This document shows positions 44,310-56,255 of a stretch of DNA of 64,000 nucleotides, one piece after another. Made by a program: the position numbers and the translations under genes. The stretch's first letter is position 1. Each line of letters opens with the position of its first letter. The notes beneath the pieces are model-generated. The model ran no database searches. It was given only the letters and a program-made list of their open reading frames with translations, and had not been told where the DNA came from. This DNA comes from Tetracladium setigerum. Taxonomy: Eukaryota > Ascomycota > Leotiomycetes > Helotiales. The stretch is taken from positions 1,971,808 to 2,035,807 of the forward strand of contig PZJY01000007.1 of the NCBI GenBank assembly GCA_031472005.1, written 5' to 3'.

Positions 44310-47001
44310 ATGGACTATCAAAGGAACTACAGTGATAGAACATATCTCGAAGACACTTTTGGTGCAGGGGATAGCTTTCTCTGGCCTTGCGGTAGGCAGG
44401 CCTCTGAAGCTCCTTTTGATTTCATAGATGCCCAAAATAATTCTTGGAATCTAAACGATGGAGCAGAAATGGGCAAGTATTTAACCATACATACCCTGAA
44501 CAGATGATTTCATATTCTTCAAAACAAATATATACTCCAAATAGTATGACAATTTTTTGCTGATTCATACTTGTACTCGCACAGGAAATTCAGTCAACAT
44601 CACAGATTTTCAACCATACCCAAACCCATGGTTCACAACAGAAGAACTTCAAAATCCATTCTTCGGCTATGTCCTGGAAAACGACACCAACGACAACTAC
44701 AACGACAACGATCAAGATGAAATCCTCGCCGCGATGTTTGCAACCGAAATGGACCCCGGACCTCTCGATCTCCAACTCAACCGCATCCCACCCCTCACTC
44801 AGAATAGTCGACATAGTTCCAAGCCTTTGAACTCGGAAACTGAGAGTCCTGGTACGCTTGCTGATGTGGAAGATGTGCGTTTGCTTCAGGAGCAGTCAGT
44901 TTCGCCAACGATAAATCCGTCACTGTTGTCTTTGTCGGCTGCGGAGAGGGAGGGGCGGAGGAGGGTGGATCGAGAGGGTGAGGTTGGTGTGGTGGAGGTT
45001 GGACGGAATGTTCATGGGAATGGTGGGAATATTGTTGTGCCACGAAGAATTTCATTTCTTGAAGCACAGAAGCTTGCGAGCCAAAATCAGGATCCGATCC
45101 AGAATCTGAATCAGAACCAAGACCAAAATCCGAATCCGAACCCGAATAATCATAATCAGAATCAGTATCCAAATCCGCATCCGAACCAGAATTTGAGCCC
45201 ACGATCGATCTCCCAACGCGCACATCAACCACCTGTATCTCCAGTAACACCAGCACGCAGAGAACCAAGTGGTGTACAACGGGTCCCTCACACACACTCC
45301 CACCGTTTCAAACCCACAAATTTTACGTTCAAAAGTGCGATCACTCGGTTCTCCGCCACGGATGCTCCAGTAAGAAAGGCGTACACGGAAGAGAAGCGTC
45401 AACAGGTGGGAAAGACTCGTGAAGTTGGAGCTTGTTTCGATTGCAGAATGTCCAAGATCCCAGTAAGTTAAAACTCAAACTGTCAGATATAGCATTTAGC
45501 TTCTTGAATAAATTTACTAACGTTGATCGTAGTGCATCCCAACACGTTCAAATGTCGAGAATCCCCAGCCCTGTGAGCATTGCAATTCACGCTTCACCAA
45601 GTCAAACATGGGACAGACACAATTTTGCTTCCGGGTTAATTTGAAGGAATGTGGAGTGTTTCGTATCCGTTGGTCTTCCTTTCAATTCAACATCTGACGT
45701 CAAGTTAATTGTGTGTTATAGGTTCTGCACTTCATCGCGTTGAAGCCACTACCCAGCTTGAGTGGATTACTTTTGGTGCCATCACTCTCGAGGTCAACTT
45801 CACAGGCCATACCTTGAGCGCACCTCTCAAAGTTCAAGCGCGCCACTTCTTACCGCAGAAGGAAGACATCCTCGTGAACTATCATAGCTCCAGCGGACCG
45901 ATCCCCATTCCGCCATATGCCGCAGAGGATATGGAGGTGGTGAAAAAAGACGTCATTGTCCACATGCAAAGCCTGTTACCCGTTTACATACAGATCAAAG
46001 CGCTTACGTGTGGAAAAGTCGTGAAAGATACTCTCACCCTCGCAGCGAACTTTGCTGTAAGCTTCTTACTAATTTATTCTCTTTCTTCCACGTGGAACTT
46101 TCTGACAGAGTGCAGACTCGGCATCCCAACTCGCTAGTAAAAATGGCCCTTGATGTATGGACCGGGAGCAAAATGTGTGCTGTGGAGAAAAGTATTGTCG
46201 GAAAGGAACTGCTGGGTATGAAGACTGACCCCAAGAACTTGATCCCTATCACTCCAAAACTGGATCACCAGCTAGACACTGTCGTCATCGAGTGGATGAG
46301 TCTGAGAGCCACGAATTTGATGACAGGGCTGGCGAGAAAAGTGAGCGCAAAGAAGCGCTCAGATTGGTTTGAAGTGTTTCTGGTACTGTTCGTCGTGATC
46401 AACAATATCGAGTATGTCTATGGTCAACAGAAAGAGTTCCTCGATATATTAGAGCAGCAAGTCAGTCTTTTCAATCCCACTTCCTCGATCCCTTCCCGGA
46501 TTTATTTTCTTCACGAGACTGACCTTTCTGACCAGCACGTTCTGTCTCCAACGGCTCAAAAGCTTTCCAAGATCTGGATGGAGGAGTGGGCCTGGTCAGC
46601 CGAAAAGGTATTGCACGTTTACCGAACCTACTTCAAGAAGAAGTTCCCCTTTACTCTATCCGCAATGAAAGGTGCTGCCACCGAAGCCAAGCTTAGCAAT
46701 GAGGAGCAACTTTACTTGCATCAGATCACCAATTCAAGAGGTATGTGTTGTCCTTGCATTTTTCAGAACAAGCAAGTTTTTCGTTTGAAAAAGCTGCGAG
46801 TTGAGCCTTGTGTTCGCAACCATTACCTCTAGTCGTCACACTCTTTCCCATTTGCGATTGGTGCCCTCTTTTTGGGAACCCCCACTCTAATTATGTGTGC
46901 TTACAGAGAAGATCGCTGCAGAGTGCAGGAAGGCTGGCGATGTTACGGATTGTGATTTTGAGATGGTGTGGGGTGCGCATCTCTTTATTGCGCCGTTATA
47001 A
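44310..47001 (+). CDS. Zn(II)2Cys6-like fungal regulator, multi-exon, with probable one-base gap
   Basis: Exons 44310-44472, 44585-45462, 45533-45662, 45722-46056, 46111-46460, 46536-46740 and 46907-47001; about 718 residues if one base is missing around 46050-46115. Intron 1 has a GC donor (GCAAGT). The cysteine cluster is split by an intron: VGACFDCRMSKIP joins CIPTRSNVENPQPCEHC, with a last Cys near QTQFC. This is Cys-x2-Cys-x6-Cys like a binuclear zinc cluster, but with a long loop, at about residue 345, after a disordered acidic and Asn/Gln-rich N-terminus instead of at the N-terminus. The rest has helices such as LVKMALDVWTGSKM and VVINNIEYVYG, seen in fungal zinc-cluster regulators. 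The 46461-46535 intron is 75 bp, stop-free and in frame, so it could be retained. Confidence 0.68.
45083..45195. repeat. Asn/Gln/Pro-coding hexanucleotide-like repeat
   Basis: Imperfect array of AATCAG/AATCCG units inside the zinc-cluster gene, encoding alternating N-Q and N-P pairs such as NQNQDQNPNPNPNNHNQNQ. Confidence 0.75.
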
Positions 47002-47428
47002 CAATCTTGGTATAGTGACGACTTGCTATAGGCAGTTCGAGATGGAAAAGATCCACTTTTTAGAATCCATATGTTCACAGAGCCTCGAATGTTGATAGGA
47101 AAAGATGAAGAATGCGGTAGCCTAAAGATTGTGGTATTTAACCTTGCTGGTTCACATGCAAGTGTGCCACATTTCGCGGCTCATATGGGGGGCACAGCGT
47201 AAGCTGGTTCGATTATATTCCCACTCACATGAAAGAATGGCACCCTCCACGCTCTAATGCAAGCGTATCACATTCAACCGATTCACTTGCATGGGAAATG
47301 AGGCTCAACTACTTGGAACCGGTCGATTCCCATGTATTAAGGGAAGCAATCCAAGATGAGGATTCTGTGCAATCTTCAGAGTCGACATTCACAACACACA
47401 TTCGAGAACAGTAACATCCCTGTACACA
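47002..47428. other. Spacer before dioxygenase gene
   Basis: 427 bp holding the regulator 3' flank and dioxygenase promoter. A 61-codon frame at 47229-47414 is not recognisable. Confidence 0.4.
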
Positions 47429-48950
47429 ATGGCGACACTTTTCCAGCAGGTTTCAAAGGTGGAATACTATCCGCCCTCAGAAGATGGACTTCGATTCGAG
47501 AGCCTCCAGAGGCAAGATGCTAGCAAAAGTCTCTTGCCAGCCGGATTCCCTGATGTGCTAAAGTCCCCATTGGCCTGGACCAGGTCGGAGATAGAAGCTC
47601 AAGAGGACAAATGGTATCTTGTACTCTCGGAGGAAGACATCAATGATATCGACAAGGCTCTCAGGCACTTCCAAGGTGTGTTTCATCTCAATTGAATTGA
47701 ATATAACGGACGACTCAGCATCAATCTAATACTTAAACACAACTTGCAGGCCTTGGTCTTTTCAATCCATCCGAAGTCAGTGTAGCAACATTTCCTCTGC
47801 CAGAAGCACTCGCGCAAAGACTCGATCGTGTCTCTGAACAATGCCACTCTGACATTGGGTTCTGCATCGTTCGAGGACTTGATCCAGATAAGTATTCCGA
47901 AAATGAGAATGTGCTTGTCTTTGCTGGGATTTCGTTCTACGTTGCTCCTCAACGCGGATTCCAGGACCAGAACAAGTCACAAGTCGTGTGTAAGTCTTCA
48001 TTCGCCTTTTACCCAAACACAAGACAAAACCACTATCAGCAGAAATCTAATCATGCGGATGTGCGAATAGGTCACATCAAACAAAAAGCAACAAATAAGA
48101 CCAGTCTCACAACCAAGGCAACTCCAGTCTTTACCGAAGGCGCTATGGTAAGAAACACCAACCTCGCTTGAGTTGTTTACTGGTGAGCATGGCTGGCTAA
48201 CGAACGATGACAACAGGTCTTCCACACGGATGCAGGCGAGCTACTTTCCTTATACACAGTCGAAGTAGATCAAGCCGGTCGTGGCCGAATTGCGAGTTCC
48301 TGGCAAGCCTACAACGAGCTCGCAGGAGCAAGACCAGACATTGTCCACGAGCTCGCCAAGCCCTGGGTCATGGACACGTCAGTACCACCCCTCTGTCTAT
48401 TATTCCACACCCAGCACAGACAGAAGCAACTAACCAAATCCTCCCATGCAGATATTCAGATTACACCAAACACCCACCGCGCACAATCCCACTTCTCTCT
48501 TACGAAGGCGACAAAATGATCGTCTTCTGCTCTCGCTACCCCTTCACCGGCTTCGGCGCTAACAAGCGAAACCCATCTCTCCCACCCATCACACAAGCGC
48601 AAATCGAAGCGCTCAATGCGCTTCATTTCGTTGCGGATAAGAATAGCATCACGCTTGATAACCGGAAGGGGGATATTCTGTATCTGAATAATATGAGTTG
48701 TCTGCATGGACGTGAGGCGTTGAAAGTGCCGATACCTGAGGGTGTGGAGGTCGAGGAGGCGAAGATGTCGCCTAGACATCGGATTCGTTTCTTTTTGAGG
48801 GATCCGGAGAGGGCGTGGAAGTTGCCGGCGGAGGTGGTGAGGGTTTGGGAGGATATTTATGGGAAGGGGTTTGCGCATGAGCAGAAGGAGGAGTTGTGGG
48901 TGCTTGATGAGGAGGGGTTGAAGAATAATAGGTGGCAGTTCAATGGTTAG
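47429..48950 (+). CDS. TauD/TfdA-family Fe(II)/2-oxoglutarate dioxygenase
   Basis: Five exons: 47429-47675, 47750-47989, 48071-48147, 48217-48377 and 48452-48950; all phases agree and give 407 residues, normal for the fungal TauD-like group. These enzymes couple 2-oxoglutarate decarboxylation to hydroxylation of a small substrate, in yeasts often sulfonates or, in other clades, secondary metabolites. Iron ligands are visible as VFHTDAGELLS (His-x-Asp) and the distal His in MSCLHGREAL; the 2-oxoglutarate-binding Arg is in RHRIRFFLRDPE. Other family marks are HSDIGFCIVRGLD and the motif YLNN before the distal His. The substrate cannot be told. The zinc-cluster regulator lies 427 bp upstream on the same strand, but there is no evidence that it controls this gene. 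Confidence 0.88.
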
Positions 48951-49092
48951 GGCACTTCTTTTTCGGGGAGGTTTTTTCTTGTTTGTATTTCACTTGTATT
49001 TCGTGTTTTCCTTTTTGAAATTGTGTCTCCGTTTGCTTGGACTTAGTCGTTTGACTTCCATTCCGTACACGATACTCTCTACAGCAACGGCC

Positions 49093-49972
49093 TCATGTAA
49101 CGTTGGCACGTACCATAGTAACAAGTTCTACCTTTTCCTCCTCTCCATCCACCTGAATGGCCGAAACTCCCTTCTTTTCAAATCCAAATCTCTCATAGAA
49201 ACCCACTCCCGTCGCCAGCGTCTCCAACCCCACAAAGCGGATTCCACTCTGCCCTTTCGCAACATCAAGTCCCCACCGAACCATGTGACTTCCAAACCCT
49301 CTCCCCTGATACTCTGGCTCTACACCCAGTCCCGCAAGCATTAGATTCTGCGGAAACTCGCCGTCTGAAAGCCAATACTTGGTGTTGTTCTCGCCGCCTT
49401 GGATAAAGAATTGTTGATAGTGTGCAGGGTTTGTGTCGCGGCGACCTGGATACCAGAGGTTGACGAGGGATTTGTGAAGACCAAGAATACAACCTGTTTG
49501 TATGATTAGCTTGATGGTCTTAAAATAATTTCATGGAATAGGGAGCACGCACGACCGAAGAATTTCTCATAACTATCATCGATTTTCCAACCCTCGGGTG
49601 AGACAATCTCCAGACTAGGATCCGCGTTGATCTGCCACATTGACCATCCCACGGCTATTTTGGACGGCCTCACCTCTGTACCTTCTGTATTCATCGTATC
49701 TTTCACAATATCTGGATCCACAGAGGTTTCCTGGATTTCATCCTGGGCACGAGGTTCTAGCTCGGCAATCAAGACCAAGGAGTGTGGATCATACAAAGCT
49801 GCACGCATGCGAAAATTCCAGAAGTAGACGTGATCTTGTGGGAATTCCTTGCGATGAGGAAGTTGTATTCGTATAACTCATCAGGTCCGGCGTCGAAGGC
49901 GTTTAGCATTATGCGGAGAAGGATGGAGATGTCTGCTGCCACTGCGGGCCGTAGCGAGATGGATTCCGCCAT
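49093..49972 (-). CDS. GNAT-family N-acetyltransferase, one frameshift
   Basis: Exons 49972-49553 and 49493-49093 (GTGCGT...CAG intron), 273 residues after repair. The N-terminus SISLRPAVAADISILLRIML is the usual first strand and helix of the GNAT fold. The acetyl-CoA-binding motif A is clear: LGVEPEYQGRGFGSHMVRWG, with the Q-x-x-G-x-G/A loop. Strand 6 and helix 4 are GIRFVGLETLATGVGFYERF, ending GFEKKGV. The substrate is unknown; this kind of fungal GNAT acts on small molecules. At 49835 one base is missing: NSHK must be followed by DHVYFWNFRMRAAL, contiguous in the correct frame. It stands 142 bp from the dioxygenase stop codon, in convergent orientation. Confidence 0.85.
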
Positions 49973-50756
49973 TTGACGACGTGAATGATCTTTTCTTCCC
50001 CTTGGGTAACTTCTTCAACGAATGAATAAAAAGAGGAAGAAGAAAAGCTAGTTTCACCGGAAAGAGTCACAAGAGAGAAGGAAGAAAGCCTACTCGAGAT
50101 TGAAGTCTTACTCATTCTCCCAAGGATCCAGATAAATGTGAAGTGTCAACAGCATGCCAACCTGCCCAGGCCAGACTAGAGCTGGCCGATTTCCTAATCG
50201 AGACAACCCACACCTCCTCTACAACACTGCTACAGCCCTTCTACAACTCACTCTAATTCGCCCAGAAATCACGACCTTCTCGAACGAGGAAATCGGCCAG
50301 AGCGATTCTTGGGACTGAGAAGCCACTTTCGTCGGTCCTCCTTATTTTAATTAAGCCTGCGGATCTGTCGTTCTTGATAGGTTGTTTACTCATGGCCGGA
50401 AAGGGAAGTCGGCCAGAATGGCTTGATGCTCTGACTACCTACACTACCTCGTGGCTCTCTGTATGCCTTGTTGTAGCCCTGGATTTTGGTCTTCACTCCC
50501 AACAGGTGGTGTGGTTTTGTTGGGTCGAAAGGATTGGAAAGGTATAAATTCAAGCTACTTTCGTGCTGAAGTGATGGATGTTCACACAGTCCTGTACAAT
50601 ACCAGTATCGAATACCCAAAAGAAAACAACAAGAGAAAGACAAGTGAGAAATGCCAAGTCATATTTCTCCAACCAGAACAAATCACTTACTCCACTCGTA
50701 GAACTCAAACAGACAAACAAAACCTTTCCAAACAAAAACACAAATACGAATCCAAA
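49973..50756. other. Spacer; no gene seen
   Basis: 784 bp between two divergent genes. Contains the promoters of the GNAT gene and the small orphan. A 126-136-codon plus frame at 50451 overlaps the orphan only out of frame. Confidence 0.4.
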
Positions 50757-51297
50757 ATGCACGCTAGCACAACCCAAGCGTCCGAAACGGACCGAGACTC
50801 TCAAAGGTACTGTTGCCACTATTCACGCATGAAAAGGCAAAATATACTAACTACCAAATAGATGCAGCAGGGGTTCGCTAATAGGCGACGACAATACCGC
50901 CACCCCGCTCGACCTGGAAGTCACAAAATTCTCGAGACGCCTGGAAAGTGGCAAGATGCATTGGAAAGAAGAGGCAGCGAAGGCGTGCGAGTTGATGCAA
51001 CATGCAGGGACGTGGACCGAAGTAGTGGATCAAGATTTGAGTGGAAGAGGTGACATTTCGCCTTCGCTTTCAGCGAGCGAGGGTGAAGGAGAGGGCGAGA
51101 CTGAGATTGATCTGGATACCTATGCGAGGAAGCACGCCGAGAAGAAATACGTCGAGGAGAGCTGGTCGTCGGGGGAGGGTCGTATCTCGATGGCTTCCAA
51201 GTCGTTGGCGGAGCTCGTCTCGACTTTGACGATTCGAGATGTACCGGTGGAACCGTGGTCTGCGTTGAGTAGGCGGTTTGCGGTGTATAATCTGTAG
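50757..51297 (+). CDS. Small conserved-looking fungal protein, unknown
   Basis: Exons 50757-50806 and 50862-51297 with a GTACTG...TAG intron; 161 residues. No family is recognised. It opens with a Ser/Thr-rich tail (MHASTTQASETDRDSQR) and continues with TPLDLEVTKFSRRLESGK, an amphipathic helix KEEAAKACELMQHAGTW, an acidic Ser/Glu stretch, and DLDTYARKHAEKKYVEESW. It ends with LAELVSTLTIRDVPVEPW. Composition and codon order look genuine. It lies between the two GNAT genes; function unknown. A shorter start at 50956 (MHWKEEAAK) is possible, in which case exon 1 would be untranslated. Confidence 0.6.
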
Positions 51298-51695
51298 GCA
51301 ATAGTGTATGTTCTTTTGGGTTAGGGTTACAAGGAATGGAAAAGTTCGTTATGATCTGATTGTTCTGGAAGCTTGTGTAGCTGTGCTGCTTATTGTGAGG
51401 TTGAGGGGAAATTTTGTGCGTATTAGTTTAGTTTGAGTATTTGCACCGTGTCTTCCTACCTATTCTTCGATGGCTACTTGAAAAGAGATAAAAAGCACCG
51501 AATGAACCTTTGTTCCGCAGTTCTTCGTCCTTCGAAACCCATCCATGAAAATCCAGGGCTTTAACCATGGGCCTCCGCTGAGTGCAAGAACGCAGAAATA
51601 CAGTTGATAAACTTAATATACCTTGAGAGCTTTCGCTAGGAGCCAGCGTGCGACTCCAGATCTTATCTTACCGGAGCCTTTAATAACGTAAGATA
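51298..51695. other. Convergent 3' flanks
   Basis: 398 bp between the small orphan and second GNAT gene; nothing recognised. Confidence 0.4.
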
Positions 51696-52678
51696 TCAAA
51701 CCAAGGAGCGGTTTTGGGATGATTGTGGGACAAGATCCCTTCTCATTGCCCAGATTTCCAGGGATTCCTTCTGTCCCTCAGCGGACACTATGAAAGGAGC
51801 CAGATCGTGGAATCCATTCGCCGCATACAGAGGTCTTCCCATCGGACTGGCTTCTACCTTGCAAAGAACATTCTCCTTGTCTGCTTGATCCAGACCCCAC
51901 TATCAATATATCAGTCTTGCATCTAAAAGGAAGTGGAAGCACCGCATAGACTCCCTTTACAGAGAGTGTGGAAGTCAAGGAAAAGATGGAAGGATATGTA
52001 TATATTACCTTCAACAACTCTGTTGCTGCCCCCCGCCGCCGAAAATCAACATGTGTTACCATCAGCTCCAAGAGCCATCGTTCTGGTAAATCCTTCCAGA
52101 ACTTCTCCTCGATGGCCTCTCCCATCTGATCTAGTGCCGCGAGGCGTGCAAAATCGGCGTCTCTCCGCTTATACTTGCGACCAGTCGACCAGATTTCCAC
52201 TCTCGTTGTCAACGCTAAACGAGTTGGGAAGTTAGCACATCATCCAGTCAGCAGATCAGCGAAGAAGCAGGGTTGCTTTTATAAGGTCGGTAGGTTATAT
52301 CATCACATCCACATGTGTGTCAACCAACAACTCACCATCAATTCTATTTTGGCAGCTATTTTTCGCCAGCCAGCGCTTTCGTGCGGTATCAGATTTGCCC
52401 TGACGCGCCCAGATGGCATAGGAGATGATGGTTCCCGGGAGGTGATCGATCTTACTGTCAGGGCCACGGTCGCTCACATCAAGGACCATGACGATGAAGG
52501 TGTTCTTCTTATCGTATAGCCAGGACTGGAGAGTCTGTTGCCAGAAGAAGAAATTGTCTTCGGGGTATTCGTCGCGGTAGCGCCACATGAAGTCGAATGC
52601 TGGATCATCCTTCAGCGAGGTGATGGTGATGTCGGTCAAGCGATGCAGGTCGCGGGCGGTTGCCTCTCGTAGGAACAT
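51696..52678 (-). CDS. Second GNAT-family N-acetyltransferase
   Basis: Exons in coding order: 52678-52336, 52214-52009 and 51899-51696; phases agree and give 250 residues. The start at 52678 gives MFLREATARDLHRLTDITIT, the normal first strand and helix; an in-frame ATG at 52750 would add 24 residues and is less likely. The motif A region is LELMVTHVDFRRRGAATELL, spanning the intron, then WGLDQADKENVLCKVEASPM and GRPLYAANGFHDLAP, the usual strand 6 to helix 4 end. The long insertion between residues 70 and 150 holds mostly charged helices, as in fungal GNATs of this size. No frame break. Substrate unknown. Confidence 0.85.
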
Positions 52679-53823
52679 TGTGCATTTATTGGGCAATTGC
52701 TTTTGGAAATGTAGCTTTGGATTTGATATTGATGCCAATGTCGATGTCAATGTTGCTATGGAATTGTTGATGAATGCGGCTCAGTTGATTTATTATATAG
52801 GTAGTTGTTTGGTCTGTTTCATGCGTCCTTGCTAGGAAGGAGTTACTGACCTGTTCAGTTCACGAGCCGGAAATCGTCAGGTACGTCCCATTCATTCGTA
52901 CGTGCATTACGTACCCACCTTTTCGCCTTTGTGGACACTAGCGCGATGATAAATACAATATTATTCAAAGCGTATTAATGTTCGCAATTGACTTTAGGCG
53001 TAATTAATCGTCATCAACTCGCTGTTATTGTCAGGTAATCATGATACATAGATGGAAGTTTTGCATGTTAATTTCAAAAATGCTTGATTTTTATGTAAAA
53101 ATCAAGCTCCATTGTGTACTCTGGTGAGAAAACTCCAAACCATTAAGTGGAAAGATGACAAGGAGTATGCGGAATAACAAATCATCAACTGCCATATTTT
53201 TCGCTCTACGTTACGGATATTATAGGTCAATACAGTCAACTTGCCAAATGTGTCATAATGTTCGGATGCCTGCTGTTCACTATCATTTCGCTCGCCCTAC
53301 AAGTGGAGAGACGACTGGACACTTGATCTCCCGCCCGTTACGCCCTGTTTATCTCCTGCCCCAAGCTCCTCACCGATTTCTACATTCGGCCTAGTCTTAC
53401 TGCACGTCCGGGACGTAGGTGGGCACGGGCACATCCGCAAGGCATGTCACGTGCGTTCAACCTCCCCTTTGAGCCCCAGCCTTGTCCTCATTCTTCTCGT
53501 CACGAACTTCTTGAAAGTCCTCACTTCATGCAACCATTGTAAAGCGCGGCAAATCAATGTGACTTCCACATGTCTTTTGTGTTCGTCAGCCGGTAAACTT
53601 CCTACCTACGGAGTATTTTCTCCCATTCTGTTGCCTTGCACCACTTTCTCATACTCCGCGTCCGCGAGCTTTGATTCGACACTTCTCGTCACCCCAACGC
53701 GCCAGCACTTTCTCTCTCCTCTGCCTTTACACAATCATTCCTACGAGTTCGCACAGTCAGTCACAGGTAGTAAGTACACTGACTTTTTGCCATACTGGAA
53801 ATACCCATAATACATAACACACG
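52679..53823. other. Spacer; no gene seen
   Basis: 1.1 kb holding the promoters of the second GNAT gene and the transporter. AT-rich, without protein-like frames. Confidence 0.45.
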
Positions 53824-56255
53824 ATGAGCCACGAGAATCACAGCAACCGTCATGAAGAGGATGTCGACAATGCCACCGAGAGCACTGGTCTACTGGACAT
53901 CATCAACTCCGAATCAGTCAACAGCCACACAGAATTCACATACACGAAAGATCGCACTTCGACCTCTCTGTTAATGCTTGTGGGGCCTGGTTTACTCTTG
54001 AGGTTGGTATAAGTCTGCCTCAATTGTACTGCTACCCTTCGTACAATCACTTACCAAACATTCCTACCGCCACAGCACGTTTCTCTCGAGTTTCGATCTC
54101 TCATATATGCTTAGCAACTATTCTGGACGCATTGGTAGGTGAGGTCAGATAAGACCCAATAATCAATATTGACGAAACACTAGCATCAAATCTTCATCAG
54201 CTTAGAAATGCCGTTTGGATTGTGTTGGCAAGCTCGATTGCAGAATCTGCATTTCAGCCACTGGTAACCAAAGGGCATCTCTTCTTCTTGCAGTGCCTGG
54301 TAGCTGACTTTGGTATTCTAGTACGCCTATTCTGCAAACGTGTATGGCAGAAGAGCAACGGTTTTGGGGGGTTCGACAATACTTGCGACTGGTTTGCTCT
54401 TGAGGTTCGTGGAGATGATAGCCCCACCTATATTGCTATTTCTAACAACCAAAACAGCAGCTTGAGTGCCTATTTGTGGGAGCTCTCATTATCACGTATT
54501 CTCGTGGGCATGGGCAGTTCTGGTCTATCTCTGCTGACTACCGTCATTCTGAATGGTACAAAGATTTAGTCTGACTTGTATTTATCCAACTGCTAATTTC
54601 TTCCAGATATTGTCCCCCTAAGCCACCTAGCATTATGGAGAAGCATTCTAACCGTCACCGAGACTGTCGGCTTAATGAGCGGCGCACCACTGGGCTCATG
54701 GATAGCCGAAAAGACAAATTGGCATATGTAAGAACGGCCGTCCTCCATGAATGCACAATCACTAATCGCAAACAGTCCCTTCCTTCTAGAAGGCCTCCTC
54801 ATGCTAGCCACCGTCGTATGCCTATACTGGACACTCCACCTCCCACCAGCGATAACCCCATACCAACATCTCACAAACGAGGATCCACTCGCACCATTGA
54901 GTTTCCCAAAAACAAAGACAAGGCTGGATCTCCTCGGGGGCCTGATTCTGCTTTTTGTCGTCGCAACACCACTTATAGCTCTGAATCTGGGTGATGCAGT
55001 CGTTCCTTGGAACCATCCGGCGATCATTACACTTTTCTGCCTCACACCTGCGTTGCTGGCTCTGTTCCTTTACGTTGAACGTAACGTCTCGGCATCACCC
55101 GTCTTTCCAGCTCATTTCATCACATCCCTTCCAGTGGTTTACATCCTTGTTTTAGGTGGCATTGTGATTTTTGCTTTCAATCAAGTAAGTGTTCTGCAGA
55201 ACGAGTGAAGTATAAAGTGTTGTTGGAATCTAATATTTGGAGTAGATCACTTTCAGTTTATCCCTTTATGTACAGATTCGATCGGCAGATGGGAACAAGT
55301 TCCAAGATTGGGCGTTGACATGCATTTTCGTTGGAGGGCCTCTGGGATCTCTCCTTGCTGGCATTTATATCAAGAGAACCAAAGAATTCAAACGTTTCCT
55401 TTTTGGAAGTGTTGCTTTGGCAGCCGTGCTGTATCTCTGCCTAGGACTAGGCTGGATCAGTAAGTACTTAGAATTGGCTCCAAAGATCCATATATTACCC
55501 CGCTAACTTATTGGATGACAGAACCCGAACTACCTGCTTTCATCCCCATACTGGCCTTATTTGGCTTTGCAATTGGCGCTTGTCAGAGCTGCTTAGTCGT
55601 AGGACTATTCAGCACAGTCTCGAAGAAAGGTTCGTGATCTAGATTTTTGCCCCAACAGTGTCAATCGTCATCTTTTGATTAACATATCACAGATCACGTC
55701 GCACTTTACACATTGTTCAATCTGTTACTTGCATTCTGTGGCGACATTGCCATCACAGTTGCATCTGCAGTTCAACGAAGCTCAACTCGGAGTCTATTGC
55801 AAAGGGCGCTTGGAGATACTGAGAACGCTGCTGAGGTAATTTCAACCCATCCAATTCAATCCAATCCAATCCAATAAATTTGGAATGTTACATTTGGAAA
55901 TCATTTTTGAACCTATTTATTAACCACCCCACCCACCAATTCCAGATCATCCGCAAGAGTCTAGAAAGCATCAAATACGTCAGAAGTCTACCACCGGCCA
56001 CACGAGAGCTAGTATCAAGCTGCTTTATTCGCGCTATGCAAAGAGTTTTCGGTATGCACGCAGCACTCCCTCCTGCCTCTCCATTTTCAATATCCGATAG
56101 ATTTCATCTTCTTCTAGCTATCTAGACTAACCAATATAATCTTCTGCTTTCTAGTAATCTCGGCAATTGCGATAACCATTGGACTGTTCATTGTTCCAGC
56201 TTTGCAGGGAGAGATCGTTGATGAGGGAGAGAGTGATGATGAGACGGTGGTTTGA
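53824..56255 (+). CDS. MFS transporter of the DHA2/VBA type (vacuolar basic amino acid or drug)
   Basis: Twelve exons: 53824-54002, 54076-54134, 54184-54263, 54322-54404, 54458-54555, 54607-54727, 54776-55184, 55276-55459, 55522-55629, 55693-55835, 55946-56051 and 56155-56255; every phase matches, giving 556 residues. Helix 1 is STFLSSFDLSYML; the cytosolic loop after helix 2 is YAYSANVYGRRATVLGGST (G-R-R motif A); helix 4 region is LSRILVGMGSSGLSLLTT followed by DIVPLSHLALWRSILTVTE; motif C-like G-x-x-x-G-x-P-x-G is in GLMSGAPLGSWIAEKTNW. The C-terminus is acidic. Fourteen helices are expected for the family. The order fits fungal VBA-like proteins that move basic amino acids into vacuoles, but drug export cannot be excluded. 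The N-terminal di-leucine-like ESTGLLDII, after acidic residues, would suit vacuolar sorting. Confidence 0.9.

Noticed and set aside
47200..47230. GGTTCGATT-like sequence, possible tRNA T-arm
   Set aside because: No matching acceptor, D or anticodon arms nearby; no tRNA found by eye in the window.
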